The notes under the pieces: generated by a model | Seen by the model: the letters and a program-made list of their open reading frames with translations, nothing else | Database searches by the model: none | What the model was told of the DNA's origin: nothing | NCBI GenBank assembly: GCA_002364615.1 | Contig: DEYP01000015.1 | Span: forward strand, 124,001 to 188,000 | DNA length: 64,000 nt | Direction of reading: 5' to 3' | From: Arsukibacterium sp. UBA3155 | GTDB lineage: Bacteria > Pseudomonadota > Gammaproteobacteria > Enterobacterales > Alteromonadaceae | Program-made: the position numbers and the translations under genes | Shown here: positions 1 through 7,078 of the stretch, one piece after another | How positions within the stretch are numbered: the stretch's first letter is position 1 | How the letters are laid out: the number at the start of each line of letters is the position of its first letter

Positions 1-665
1 TGCAACTGGCGATCTGGTTCGGATATCTGCTCAATACCGGTCACGGTGCGCGCATCGTCATCTAACATTTGCGCGGTGGCATTATGATACATCTGCCAGA
101 AACTAAAATCTTCAAGTTGCAGAAACGGCATTCGTTCCAGCCATTTCTCTATGCGCTCAAACAAACTTGGCTCTGTTTCCAGCGCTTCTAAAAACTGACG
201 ATCTTGCTCATTCAGGCGGCTGTAAAAAGAGTTCTTATCAAAATCAATCCGATATTCGCTTTTCAGGCCAAGACCAATTTCCAGCATTTTAAACTGAACA
301 CTCTGAAAACCTGAAGCGGGCACCAGATAGTCCCGAAACGACATGAAATCCTGTGGCGTCATTGTTTCGATGATGGCTATCTGTTGATTCAGCAATTGCT
401 GAATACTGATCACCCGTTTTAATTTATGCACGATACCGGTTAACTGCTGATCTTTTACTTCAGCTTCTGCAAATACCGCCATGACGGCTTTTAATTCATG
501 CAGTATTTGCTTAAACCATAATTCATATACCTGGTGAACCACAATAAACAGGGTTTCATCATGCGCTTCGTTGGCATATTTCGCGCTCTCTGGCGCCTGG
601 GCGGTGAGTATTTTATCCAGTTGCAGATAATCGCCATAGTAACAGGGGGTGGTATTCTTTTGCAT
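1..665 (-). CDS. kynA: Tryptophan 2,3-dioxygenase (partial, C-terminus outside window)
   Basis: Heme-dependent cytosolic enzyme that opens the indole ring of L-tryptophan to N-formylkynurenine, the first step of the kynurenine pathway. Only the first 221 codons lie in the window. The start MQKNTTPCYYGDYLQLDKIL, the stretch containing HDETLFIVVHQVYELWFKQI and the later FRDYLVPASGFQS segment are characteristic of the TDO family. The ATG at 665 is about 23 nt downstream of a good sigma-70 promoter. No other kynurenine gene is in view, so the rest of the pathway must be to the left or elsewhere. Identification is firm; the missing end cannot be checked. Confidence 0.95.
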   Translation of the reverse strand, partial: MQKNTTPCYYGDYLQLDKILTAQAPESAKYANEAHDETLFIVVHQVYELWFKQILHELKAVMAVFAEAEVKDQQLTGIVHKLKRVISIQQLLNQQIAIIETMTPQDFMSFRDYLVPASGFQSVQFKMLEIGLGLKSEYRIDFDKNSFYSRLNEQDRQFLEALETEPSLFERIEKWLERMPFLQLEDFSFWQMYHNATAQMLDDDARTVTGIEQISEPDRQL

Positions 666-694
666 TACAGGGATCCGCTAGTCTTGACCCGTGC

Positions 695-722
695 ATTGTA
701 ACAGCGTACTTCGTTAACTCAA
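695..722 (-). promoter_or_regulatory. Sigma-70 promoter for kynA
   Basis: On the minus strand TTGAGT and TACAAT are separated by 16 bp, close to the -35/-10 consensus. The predicted transcript starts near 688, giving a leader of about 23 nt before the dioxygenase ATG. Seen by inspection only. Confidence 0.5.
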
Positions 723-791
723 TCTTTAGGTGGTGTTTTTACGTAAAGCTGATTATGCTTTGGCCTGACGCTTTAGCAGACAGAGGCCCTT

Positions 792-1052
792 ATGAAACTG
801 GATGATGATATTCATAATTTTTATGAAAAGCTGTTACTTGACCATATTGTAGAGCTGGAACTGGACAGCAGCAAAGACAGTGAATATCTGGCAGATTTAT
901 GCTGTATATCGTTGAATTTACTGCCACCACGCTATATTCGCTATGAGGTGGATATGTCGTTTTACTTACCGCAAAGTGAACGCTTTGAAATGCAAATGAA
1001 AGTAAAAGAGGCCGTCAGCAGGGCCAGGCAGTTTCTGGACGACAATAAGTGA
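792..1052 (+). CDS. ComFB family protein
   Basis: An 86-residue acidic protein. The segment LCCISLNLLPPRYIRYEVDM matches the conserved core of the late-competence ComFB family, in which a helix ends in a ...LPPRY motif followed by a beta strand. Some members of this family have been described as cyclic dinucleotide receptors; that is family knowledge and not visible here. An AGAGG ribosome site precedes the ATG. The next gene, a YbaM homologue, starts 20 nt downstream, so the two are probably co-transcribed. No com genes are nearby, so a role in competence is not supported by context. Confidence 0.75.
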   Translation: MKLDDDIHNFYEKLLLDHIVELELDSSKDSEYLADLCCISLNLLPPRYIRYEVDMSFYLPQSERFEMQMKVKEAVSRARQFLDDNK

Positions 1053-1072
1053 CGCGTTGCGAGTGCCAGTAA

Positions 1073-1309
1073 ATGACTGACGATACTGACGATACTGACG
1101 ATACTGACGATAGCCAGAATAATAACAGCAGTTTAGCCAATGCGCCGGTGCACGTTAAACTGGCCGTTGATTTAATTATGTTGTTAGAACAGCAGCAGCT
1201 ATCGGATAGCGACATTTTAGCCGCGCTGGATATTGTCAGCGCAGATTATAAGAAAAAACTCAAGGTGGGTGGCAACTCCACCAGCCACATCCCGGCACCT
1301 GCATCATAA
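1073..1309 (+). CDS. YbaM-like DUF2496 protein with repeat-encoded acidic N-terminus
   Basis: A 78-residue protein whose middle, [19 protein letters not shown] followed by [13 protein letters not shown], matches the YbaM/DUF2496 family of short proteins of unknown function. Two parts are unusual. The N-terminus is TDD repeated four times, encoded by four perfect 9-bp repeats directly after the start codon. The last 15 or so codons ([13 protein letters not shown]) are the antisense of the SRP RNA 3' end and are probably not conserved protein. E. coli YbaM ends shortly after its KKL motif, so this tail looks like an overlap artefact of gene packing. Confidence 0.75.
   Translation: MTDDTDDTDDTDDSQNNNSSLANAPVHVKLAVDLIMLLEQQQLSDSDILAALDIVSADYKKKLKVGGNSTSHIPAPAS
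1076..1111 (+). repeat. Four perfect 9-bp tandem repeats in the ybaM-like gene
   Basis: The unit actgacgat occurs four times without mismatch immediately after the ATG. Each unit encodes Thr-Asp-Asp. Because the unit is a multiple of three, gain or loss of copies would keep frame and only lengthen the acidic tail. Confidence 0.9.
1249..1283 (-). terminator. Candidate terminator of the SRP RNA, inside the ybaM-like gene
   Basis: On the minus strand the 3' end of the SRP RNA helix (GGAGTTGCCACCC) is followed by CACCTTGAG and a run of six T residues at about 1251-1257. The same bases are the AAAAAACTC (Lys-Lys-Leu) codons of the opposing gene. A local GGTGG/CCACC hairpin also lies at 1268-1282. 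The U-run is clear; which helix acts is inferred. Confidence 0.5.
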
Positions 1310-1381
1310 GCTGTGGCTGCTTCCTTCCGGACCTGACCAGGTTAACCTACTAGCATTGCGAGAGGACCAATGGAGTTACCA
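1264..1381 (-). ncRNA. ffs: Bacterial small SRP RNA (4.5S)
   Basis: The RNA component of the signal recognition particle, which binds Ffh and targets nascent inner-membrane proteins to FtsY/SecYEG. The minus strand carries the diagnostic tip AACCTGGTCAGGTCCGGAAG with the following GAAGCAGCCA loop, and a downstream GTGCCGGGATGTGGC segment, as in E. coli 4.5S RNA. The ends GGTAACTCCA (5', near 1381) and TGGAGTTGCC (3', near 1271) pair to close the rod. Exact mature ends are approximate. It overlaps the convergent ybaM-like gene by about 45 bp. Confidence 0.95.
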
Positions 1382-1409
1382 TTGAGTGCCGCACAAGTTA
1401 CACCAGAGC

Positions 1410-1440
1410 GGCAGGCCCGCATTATGCGCAATGGCCTGCC
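1410..1440. repeat. Inverted repeat upstream of ffs
   Basis: Perfect 8-bp arms GGCAGGCC and GGCCTGCC flank a GCATTATGC core. It lies just upstream of the SRP RNA start in the roughly 135 bp between ffs and the DUF3014 gene. It could be a hairpin or a protein site; no T-run follows on either strand. Confidence 0.5.
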
Positions 1441-1466
1441 AGGTTTCAAGTGATTTAGCCGCAACA

Positions 1467-1501
1467 CCGCTTTGTTGCTTAATGTTTAAGCAGCAGAGCG
1501 G
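1467..1501. repeat. Imperfect 35-bp inverted repeat after the DUF3014 gene
   Basis: The arms CCGCTTTGTTGCTTA and TAAGCAGCAGAGCGG pair with few mismatches. It lies 17 bp beyond the stop codon of the DUF3014 gene and may stabilise its 3' end. It lacks the U-run of an intrinsic terminator. Confidence 0.5.
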
Positions 1502-1517
1502 TTAATCAACGCTTATT

Positions 1518-2381
1518 TCACTCGCGGCTTTCCAGTAAAGTCAGGTAGTTTTTGGCCACCGCGCGCAAACGTTGATGATTATCCGGGCCTAAACGGATAA
1601 CTTGTTTCTCCAAATCACTTAAACTTTCTACCGCCGGATCGGCGTAAGTGTAAGCCACTGATTTACGAACCAGTGTGGTATCTACCGACATAGGTGCAAT
1701 GGCCAGAAATGTCGTTAAAGCTTGTTGCATACGTTGCTGAAAGCTCAATTCAGGATATCCCAGTTCGCCAAAGACCTGCTCAAACAAAGGCTGATAGCGC
1801 TTAAATATCGGTAACATTTGCTCCGGATCTGCACTTTCAAGCAACCGGATGTAAGGCTCATACCGCTGGTAACTCGCCGGATCAATCTGATAGGTCTGAC
1901 TTTCCGGATCCGCGATGGTAACAAATGGCTGGTCTAACGGCACCACTACAGGGTGTTTTGCAACCAATTGTTTTTGCGCCAGATTATCGACTGTTACCAC
2001 CAGGTTGCGGATCATCTGCCTGGTATTAATTAACCCTGCCAGACCCGGTTGCCAATTCAGTTTCAACACATCTTGTTTTAACACCGGATCAGATGCTTCG
2101 AGCGTGGGTAAGGGTTCAGGTTCCGGCGCGCTGATGACTGGCTCAGGTTCACTTTCTGTCTCTGTTTCTGTTATCTGTTCGGTCAGCGGCTCATCAACTG
2201 GCATCGGCAGTATTGGTTCAACCACCACTTCAGCGGGGATCGGTGCCGGGGTAATAACTTCAGGCTCTGTTTCTGATGCGGGTCTAAATAACATCCACAA
2301 TGCCAGTAAAATGACAATAACGACTGCTGCAATACCTGCATAATACAGCTGCTGCCCGCTACCCGATGGTTGCGCCGTCAT
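1518..2381 (-). CDS. DUF3014 domain membrane-anchored protein
   Basis: A 287-residue protein beginning MTAQPSGSGQQLYYAGIAAV, with one transmembrane helix near residues 14-32, then a Pro/Glu-rich linker (about residues 36-90) and a conserved C-terminal globular region (LNWQPGLAGLINTRQMIRNL onward) typical of DUF3014. The ATG at 2381 is chosen over an in-frame upstream start at 2474 because AAGGAG lies just before it and because the longer form would add an unrelated hydrophobic stretch. The topology suggests a short cytoplasmic tail and a periplasmic domain. Function is unknown in the family. Confidence 0.85.
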   Translation of the reverse strand: MTAQPSGSGQQLYYAGIAAVVIVILLALWMLFRPASETEPEVITPAPIPAEVVVEPILPMPVDEPLTEQITETETESEPEPVISAPEPEPLPTLEASDPVLKQDVLKLNWQPGLAGLINTRQMIRNLVVTVDNLAQKQLVAKHPVVVPLDQPFVTIADPESQTYQIDPASYQRYEPYIRLLESADPEQMLPIFKRYQPLFEQVFGELGYPELSFQQRMQQALTTFLAIAPMSVDTTLVRKSVAYTYADPAVESLSDLEKQVIRLGPDNHQRLRAVAKNYLTLLESRE

Positions 2382-2462
2382 AAGTGACTCCTTGTTAGTG
2401 ACTAAGATATATTGCAATATAGCAACACAGAGCAGTATACAGTAGAAAAGTTCAATAACACT

Positions 2463-3611
2463 ATGGTACGACAACGTCCACTGAGCGGTAAAAAAACGGC
2501 CCTGTTACTGACCGGCGGTGGCGCTCGCGCTGCATATCAGGTGGGCGTATTAAAAGCGATTGCCCAGCACTATCCCAGAACCAGCCCTACACCTTTTGAC
2601 ATTATCAGTGGTACCTCGGCAGGGGCAATTAATGCTGCTGGCATTGCCTGTTATGCGTCCTGTTTTCATTTGGGTGTCAAAAAAATAGAATCGGTCTGGC
2701 GTCATTTTCACACCAACCAGGTGTATTATTCTGACTACCCCAGAGTATTCTGGCACTTAATGCAAAATGTGTTTGGGGCGTTCCAGGCCGATTACGCTAA
2801 TAAGAAACCAGTCAGCGTTTTCGACAATAAGCCGTTAAAGCAATTGCTGGGTCGGATCCTTGATTTGCAAAGAATTGACCGGAATATTATGGGCGGCTAT
2901 TTATCCAGCTTTTCCGTCACGTCCTCTTGCTATAATAACGGCGACTCCATTACGTTTTTTCAGTCGGATCATGCCGAAGAATGGCGCCGGGCAAAACGTT
3001 GCGGTCAACGCACCCTGCTTGGAGTGCATCACTTAATGGCGTCAGCCGCTATTCCGATTATTTTTCCATCGGTACGGATCCATCAGCAATATTTCGGCGA
3101 CGGGTCGGTGAATCAGTTAGCCCCCCTTAGCGCTCCTATTCATTTAGGCGCCGATAAAATTCTGATTATCGGGGTAGAAGATCCCCGTAAAGAAGAGGCC
3201 AGCCGGCGTAGTTTGCATCATCCTGATTTAGCGACGGTAGCGGGCCACTTATTAGATACCATTTTTACGGATACGCTGAATTCTGATCTGGAGCGTATGC
3301 ATCGGGTAAATAAGACCGTCGAAACCCTGCACGCCAACAATATTGAGACCGAGCTTAAACCGGTGCAAAGCCTGCTGATAAACCCAAGTCAAAACTTTAA
3401 TTTACTGGCAAGCGAATATTATCTTTGTCTACCCCTGGCGGTGCGCACGTTATTGCGGGGGCTGGGGATCCGTCAGCATTCTGAATCAAGCTTAGCGAGC
3501 TATTTATTGTTTGAACAGAAATACACCCGACGCCTGATTGAGCTTGGCTTTGCCGACGGCTGCCGGCAAATGGATCAGATTGTGCAATTTCTTGCCGCTG
3601 AACCGGAGTGA
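2463..3611 (+). CDS. Patatin-like phospholipase
   Basis: A 382-residue serine acyl hydrolase of the patatin superfamily, probably acting on phospholipids or lysophospholipids. The oxyanion-hole GGGAR is at residues 18-22, the nucleophile motif GTSAG puts the catalytic serine at about 52, and the catalytic aspartate lies in YFGDGSVNQ at about 213. No signal peptide is seen, so it is probably cytosolic or peripherally membrane-bound. The ATG at 2463 is preferred over an in-frame ATG at 2412 because the family core begins soon after it, though neither has a strong ribosome site. It is divergent from the DUF3014 gene. Confidence 0.85.
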   Translation: MVRQRPLSGKKTALLLTGGGARAAYQVGVLKAIAQHYPRTSPTPFDIISGTSAGAINAAGIACYASCFHLGVKKIESVWRHFHTNQVYYSDYPRVFWHLMQNVFGAFQADYANKKPVSVFDNKPLKQLLGRILDLQRIDRNIMGGYLSSFSVTSSCYNNGDSITFFQSDHAEEWRRAKRCGQRTLLGVHHLMASAAIPIIFPSVRIHQQYFGDGSVNQLAPLSAPIHLGADKILIIGVEDPRKEEASRRSLHHPDLATVAGHLLDTIFTDTLNSDLERMHRVNKTVETLHANNIETELKPVQSLLINPSQNFNLLASEYYLCLPLAVRTLLRGLGIRQHSESSLASYLLFEQKYTRRLIELGFADGCRQMDQIVQFLAAEPE

Positions 3612-3681
3612 TGTTTCGTCAAATCCTTGACCTTAAAAACATTTCAGTTTCAAGCCTTTGAAATAAAACACAATTAACATT

Positions 3682-3697
3682 TGGCGCGAAAATTGCT
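3682..3697 (+). promoter_or_regulatory. Sigma-54 (RpoN) promoter for the diguanylate cyclase
   Basis: TGGCGCGAAAATTGCT matches the TGGCACG-N4-TTGCW consensus with one substitution and has the required GG-N10-GC spacing. Transcription would start near 3707, giving a leader of about 25 nt with AAGAAGGA before the ATG at 3732. No activator site is assigned. Confidence 0.7.
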
Positions 3698-3731
3698 TTT
3701 ATCCGTTATCACTGTTTAAGAAGGACGGGTA

Positions 3732-4706
3732 ATGGACGCAATAATGAACCGGGAACTTGCGCTTGATGCAGCACCAAGCTATGCAGCCTTAAATCGCTGT
3801 CAGCAGACTGAAAGCCTGCCCGATTGCAGCGAGCAAACCCTGACCAGCCAGCTGCAAACCAGCCTGGATATTCAGCAGCAACTGGACATTTTTTCGATGT
3901 ATGTCGGCCGGCTGCTCAGTGTTACCGGTATCCGGCTCAATACCGCGTTTGGCGAACACCAGGCTGCTGGTTCCAGTAACGGTAGCCACACCTACAAAAG
4001 CCTGCTGGTGTTAAACCAGCAATGTCTGGCCGAAGTGCATTACCACAGTGATCAGCCGTTTAGCCCCACTCAGCAACGTGATGTTGTGCTGCTTGAGAGC
4101 GAATGGTTATTTGCGCTGCGCAATGCACTGGTTGTGGCACGTTTGCAGCAAATGGCGCTGAAAGATCCACTCACGGCGCTTGGCAACCGGCGATTTTTTG
4201 ACGACAGCTTTGCCAAAGCCATTCAACTGGCGCGGCGTCGGCAGCAAACCTGTGCGCTGTTATTGCTGGATCTTGATAACTTTAAACAACTTAATGACAA
4301 CTATGGCCACGCCATGGGTGACGAGCTGCTTATTGTGGTAGCAGATTGCATGCGTGACACATTGCGCCAAACGGATAGCTTATTCCGGTTTGGCGGCGAT
4401 GAATTTGCGGTCATTCTTGCAGAAGAAGATGCCGATAGCGCCGACTTAGTGGCCCGCCGGCTATTAAAAGCCATAAATCAGCACCACAAAAGCGTGCAAT
4501 ACGGTATTAGTGCCAGCGCCGGGCTGGCCTACTTGCAACCCATGCAAGCGACTGAACATTTTTTTGCCGCCGCCGACCGGGCGCTTTATGAAGCGAAAGC
4601 GTCAGGTAAAGCCAACTTAAAACAAACCGGCAGAGAGGCGTTAAAGGTGGCGCCAACCGCTAATTTCGTGCCCAGCCAAGCCAGCAATCCGCCTCTGTCG
4701 TGCTAA
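3732..4706 (+). CDS. Diguanylate cyclase (GGDEF)
   Basis: A 324-residue protein that should condense two GTP into cyclic di-GMP. Residues 1 to about 140 form an unassigned sensory region without obvious membrane helices, and the GGDEF domain covers about 145-305. The active-site motif GGDEF is intact at 221-225 and is preceded five residues upstream by RQTD, a product-inhibition I-site (RxxD). The substrate-binding segment LDNFKQLNDNYGH is also intact, so the enzyme is predicted to be active and feedback-inhibited. The gene follows a sigma-54 promoter and an AAGGA ribosome site. Its 3' end overlaps the convergent tilS gene by 47 bp. Confidence 0.93.
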   Translation: MDAIMNRELALDAAPSYAALNRCQQTESLPDCSEQTLTSQLQTSLDIQQQLDIFSMYVGRLLSVTGIRLNTAFGEHQAAGSSNGSHTYKSLLVLNQQCLAEVHYHSDQPFSPTQQRDVVLLESEWLFALRNALVVARLQQMALKDPLTALGNRRFFDDSFAKAIQLARRRQQTCALLLLDLDNFKQLNDNYGHAMGDELLIVVADCMRDTLRQTDSLFRFGGDEFAVILAEEDADSADLVARRLLKAINQHHKSVQYGISASAGLAYLQPMQATEHFFAAADRALYEAKASGKANLKQTGREALKVAPTANFVPSQASNPPLSC

Positions 4707-5955
4707 TGGCAGAGGCATAGCCTGCCACCGCAACCAAAGCTCCGTTATGCAGTAGCAATGGCACCTGCTCCCGCTGCCATGGTGGCAGCTGCCAGCGTTT
4801 AAACCATTGCTTAAGCGGTTTATGATGAGGTTGATCAGCGGGTTTAAAAGGCAGACTTAACTGCCCAAAAACAATGGTCACTTCACATTGCTGCATGGCC
4901 TGTCGCCCAGCCAAGGGCGTCTGATACACTGCCAGCTCACCCAGTCCCGCTGGCAAATTCAGATTATTTTGCATCGTCCAAAGCAGACCGCTCTCTGGTG
5001 TCGCTAAGGTAGTGTGGTACTCCAGATACAATTGGCGCTGGTAACGGCGTAGCAGGCATTGCCCCAACACCAGTTGCGGCATAGCATCCTGACGGGCGTT
5101 AATAACCTGCTGTCTTAGGGTTTGCAACCATTGGCTTGAGGGATTCAGTTTATAGCGCGCCAGCCAGCGGCGGATCACTAAATCCTGCTGGGCCGGTACC
5201 TGCTGCGTTAATGCCTCTAAATTTAACCGACGGCCATCGGCACACAGTAGCAATGCCTGTTCGGTATAGTCATCCAATAACTGCTGCTGCTGTGCCAGAT
5301 GTTGCATACTGCGTCGCGCGGTATCAGCAAAGGCTGGCCAGCGCCCGGTTAATAACGGGGCAACAACATTGCGAATATAATTACGATCAAATCGATTGTC
5401 CTGATTACTGCTATCTTCAACCCACTGCAACTGATGCGTTGTCGCGTAATGTTGGATCTGTTGTCGGGTGCTGCTTAATAATGGCCGTAGCAAGCTGCCA
5501 GCGGCGAAGGGACGTTGCTCTGCCATGCCACTTAAACCAGCGGCACCGGCGCCGCGCTTTAACGCCAGGATTAAGGTTTCAAGCTGGTCATCCGCATGAT
5601 GCCCTGTCACGAGTATCGTCGTGGCTGAATCAACAAAAGAGGCTAATGCCTGGTAGCGCCCCTCGCGCGCAGCGGCTTCAATATTTGCGCTACGTTCAAT
5701 GTTAATCTGCCTACTAAAAAATTCGACGTCCCGGGCGATACAGGCGCGTTGACAATGCTCACTCCAACCCTGCGCGTCAGCGCTCAAACCATGATTGACA
5801 TAAACGGCCTGCAACTGGAAAACATGTTGCTTTCTCGCCTGACAAAGCAGATCAAGCAGTACCATAGAATCCAGGCCACCACTGAGCGCCAGCACCACCT
5901 TAGCGGCGCCGCAATCGCTAATTTTTGCTGCCAGTTCAGTTATGCTTAACATCAA
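4660..5955 (-). CDS. tilS: tRNA(Ile)-lysidine synthetase
   Basis: It adds lysine to C34 of the CAU-anticodon tRNA-Ile, switching its decoding from AUG to AUA; it is essential in most bacteria. The ATP pyrophosphatase P-loop SGGLDS is at residues 25-30, followed by VYVNHGLS and TGHHADDQLET, and a C-terminal domain contains the PxxxR-type linker seen in TilS. Length 431 (or 430 from the second Met) is normal for gammaproteobacteria. It lies downstream of accA as in E. coli, but the accA terminator separates them. Its last 47 bp overlap the opposing diguanylate cyclase gene. Confidence 0.95.
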   Translation of the reverse strand: MMLSITELAAKISDCGAAKVVLALSGGLDSMVLLDLLCQARKQHVFQLQAVYVNHGLSADAQGWSEHCQRACIARDVEFFSRQINIERSANIEAAAREGRYQALASFVDSATTILVTGHHADDQLETLILALKRGAGAAGLSGMAEQRPFAAGSLLRPLLSSTRQQIQHYATTHQLQWVEDSSNQDNRFDRNYIRNVVAPLLTGRWPAFADTARRSMQHLAQQQQLLDDYTEQALLLCADGRRLNLEALTQQVPAQQDLVIRRWLARYKLNPSSQWLQTLRQQVINARQDAMPQLVLGQCLLRRYQRQLYLEYHTTLATPESGLLWTMQNNLNLPAGLGELAVYQTPLAGRQAMQQCEVTIVFGQLSLPFKPADQPHHKPLKQWFKRWQLPPWQREQVPLLLHNGALVAVAGYASAISTTEADCWLGWARN

Positions 5956-6058
5956 TGTTCAGGCTGCCCCGCCCCGGTTGTTGCATACAATTATTGTATC
6001 CATAAGTGGTTTTGGTCGTTCAACAGATATCGTCGCGCGTGACACGTATTATCCATAT

Positions 6059-6083
6059 AAAAAAACCAGCGACAAGCGCTGGT
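6059..6083 (-). terminator. Intrinsic terminator after accA
   Basis: On the minus strand a 7-bp stem ACCAGCG/CGCTGGT with a 5-nt loop is followed by seven T residues, 22 bp past the accA stop codon. Confidence 0.85.
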
Positions 6084-6104
6084 TCTCTGTTAAAGCTACC
6101 GGCT

Positions 6105-7061
6105 TTAGCAGTAGCCAAATGACATCAGTCGTTTATAACGATTATCAAGTAGTGTTTTGGTATCAAGTTTTTTTAAGCTATCCAGATCTTTTAGCAAGGT
6201 CTTTTTAAGGGTTTGCGCCATTTGTTCTGGTGCACGATGCGCGCCACCCAGCGGCTCTGGAATAACGGCATCAATCAGATCCAACTCTTTTAGTCGCTCC
6301 GCGGTAATTCCCATCGCGTCAGCAGCTAATGGCGCTTTTTCAGCACTCTTCCATAAAATAGAAGCACAGCCTTCCGGTGAAATAACCGAGTAGGTACTAA
6401 ATTGCAACATATTTACCCGGTCGCCCACGCCGATGGCCAGCGCACCACCCGAACCACCTTCACCAATCACCGTACAGATAACCGGTACCTTTAACCCTGC
6501 CATCACTTTTAAATTACGGGCTATCGCCTCAGACTGGCCACGTTCTTCAGCGCCAATGCCCGGGTAAGCACCCGGAGTATCAATAAAGGTAATAATAGGC
6601 ATATTGAAGCGTTCAGCCATTTCCATCAGCCGCAGTGCTTTACGATAGCCCTCAGGTCTTGGCATACCAAAATTACGACGAATTTTTTCCCGGGTATCGC
6701 GGCCCTTCTGATGGCCTATTACCATAACGGTGTGCTCACCCAGCCGCGCAGTACCTGCGACAATCGCATTATCGTTCGCGTAGGTACGATCGCCTGCCAG
6801 CTCGTCAAAATCGGTGAAAATATGCTTCAGGTAATCCAGAGTGTAGGGCCGGCGTGGATGCCTGGCCATTTGGGCAACTTGCCAGGCACCCAGCTCAGAA
6901 AATATTTTCTTGGTTAATCCCAGACTTTTTTCTTTTAGTTTGTTTATTTCTTCTTCTAAACCAAGATCGTAGTCGCCATTACGACTGACGTTACGCAATT
7001 CGTCTATTTTTGCTTCAAGTTCAGCAATCGGCTGCTCAAACTCTAAATAATTCAGCATCAT
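6105..7061 (-). CDS. accA: Acetyl-CoA carboxylase carboxyltransferase subunit alpha
   Basis: With AccD it transfers the carboxyl group from biotin on AccB to acetyl-CoA, making malonyl-CoA for fatty acid synthesis. At 318 residues it is nearly the E. coli length (319). The N-terminal helical region ([18 protein letters not shown]) and the crotonase-fold core with [20 protein letters not shown] and [17 protein letters not shown] are unmistakable. It is 17 bp downstream of dnaE in the classical order, and ends in a strong terminator. The start may be either of two adjacent ATGs (7061 or 7058). Confidence 0.98.
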   Translation of the reverse strand: MMLNYLEFEQPIAELEAKIDELRNVSRNGDYDLGLEEEINKLKEKSLGLTKKIFSELGAWQVAQMARHPRRPYTLDYLKHIFTDFDELAGDRTYANDNAIVAGTARLGEHTVMVIGHQKGRDTREKIRRNFGMPRPEGYRKALRLMEMAERFNMPIITFIDTPGAYPGIGAEERGQSEAIARNLKVMAGLKVPVICTVIGEGGSGGALAIGVGDRVNMLQFSTYSVISPEGCASILWKSAEKAPLAADAMGITAERLKELDLIDAVIPEPLGGAHRAPEQMAQTLKKTLLKDLDSLKKLDTKTLLDNRYKRLMSFGYC

Positions 7062-7078
7062 CGACTATCACTACCTAA

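Noticed and set aside
1076-1111. CRISPR-like repeat
   Set aside because: The four 9-bp units are contiguous and coding, with no spacers.
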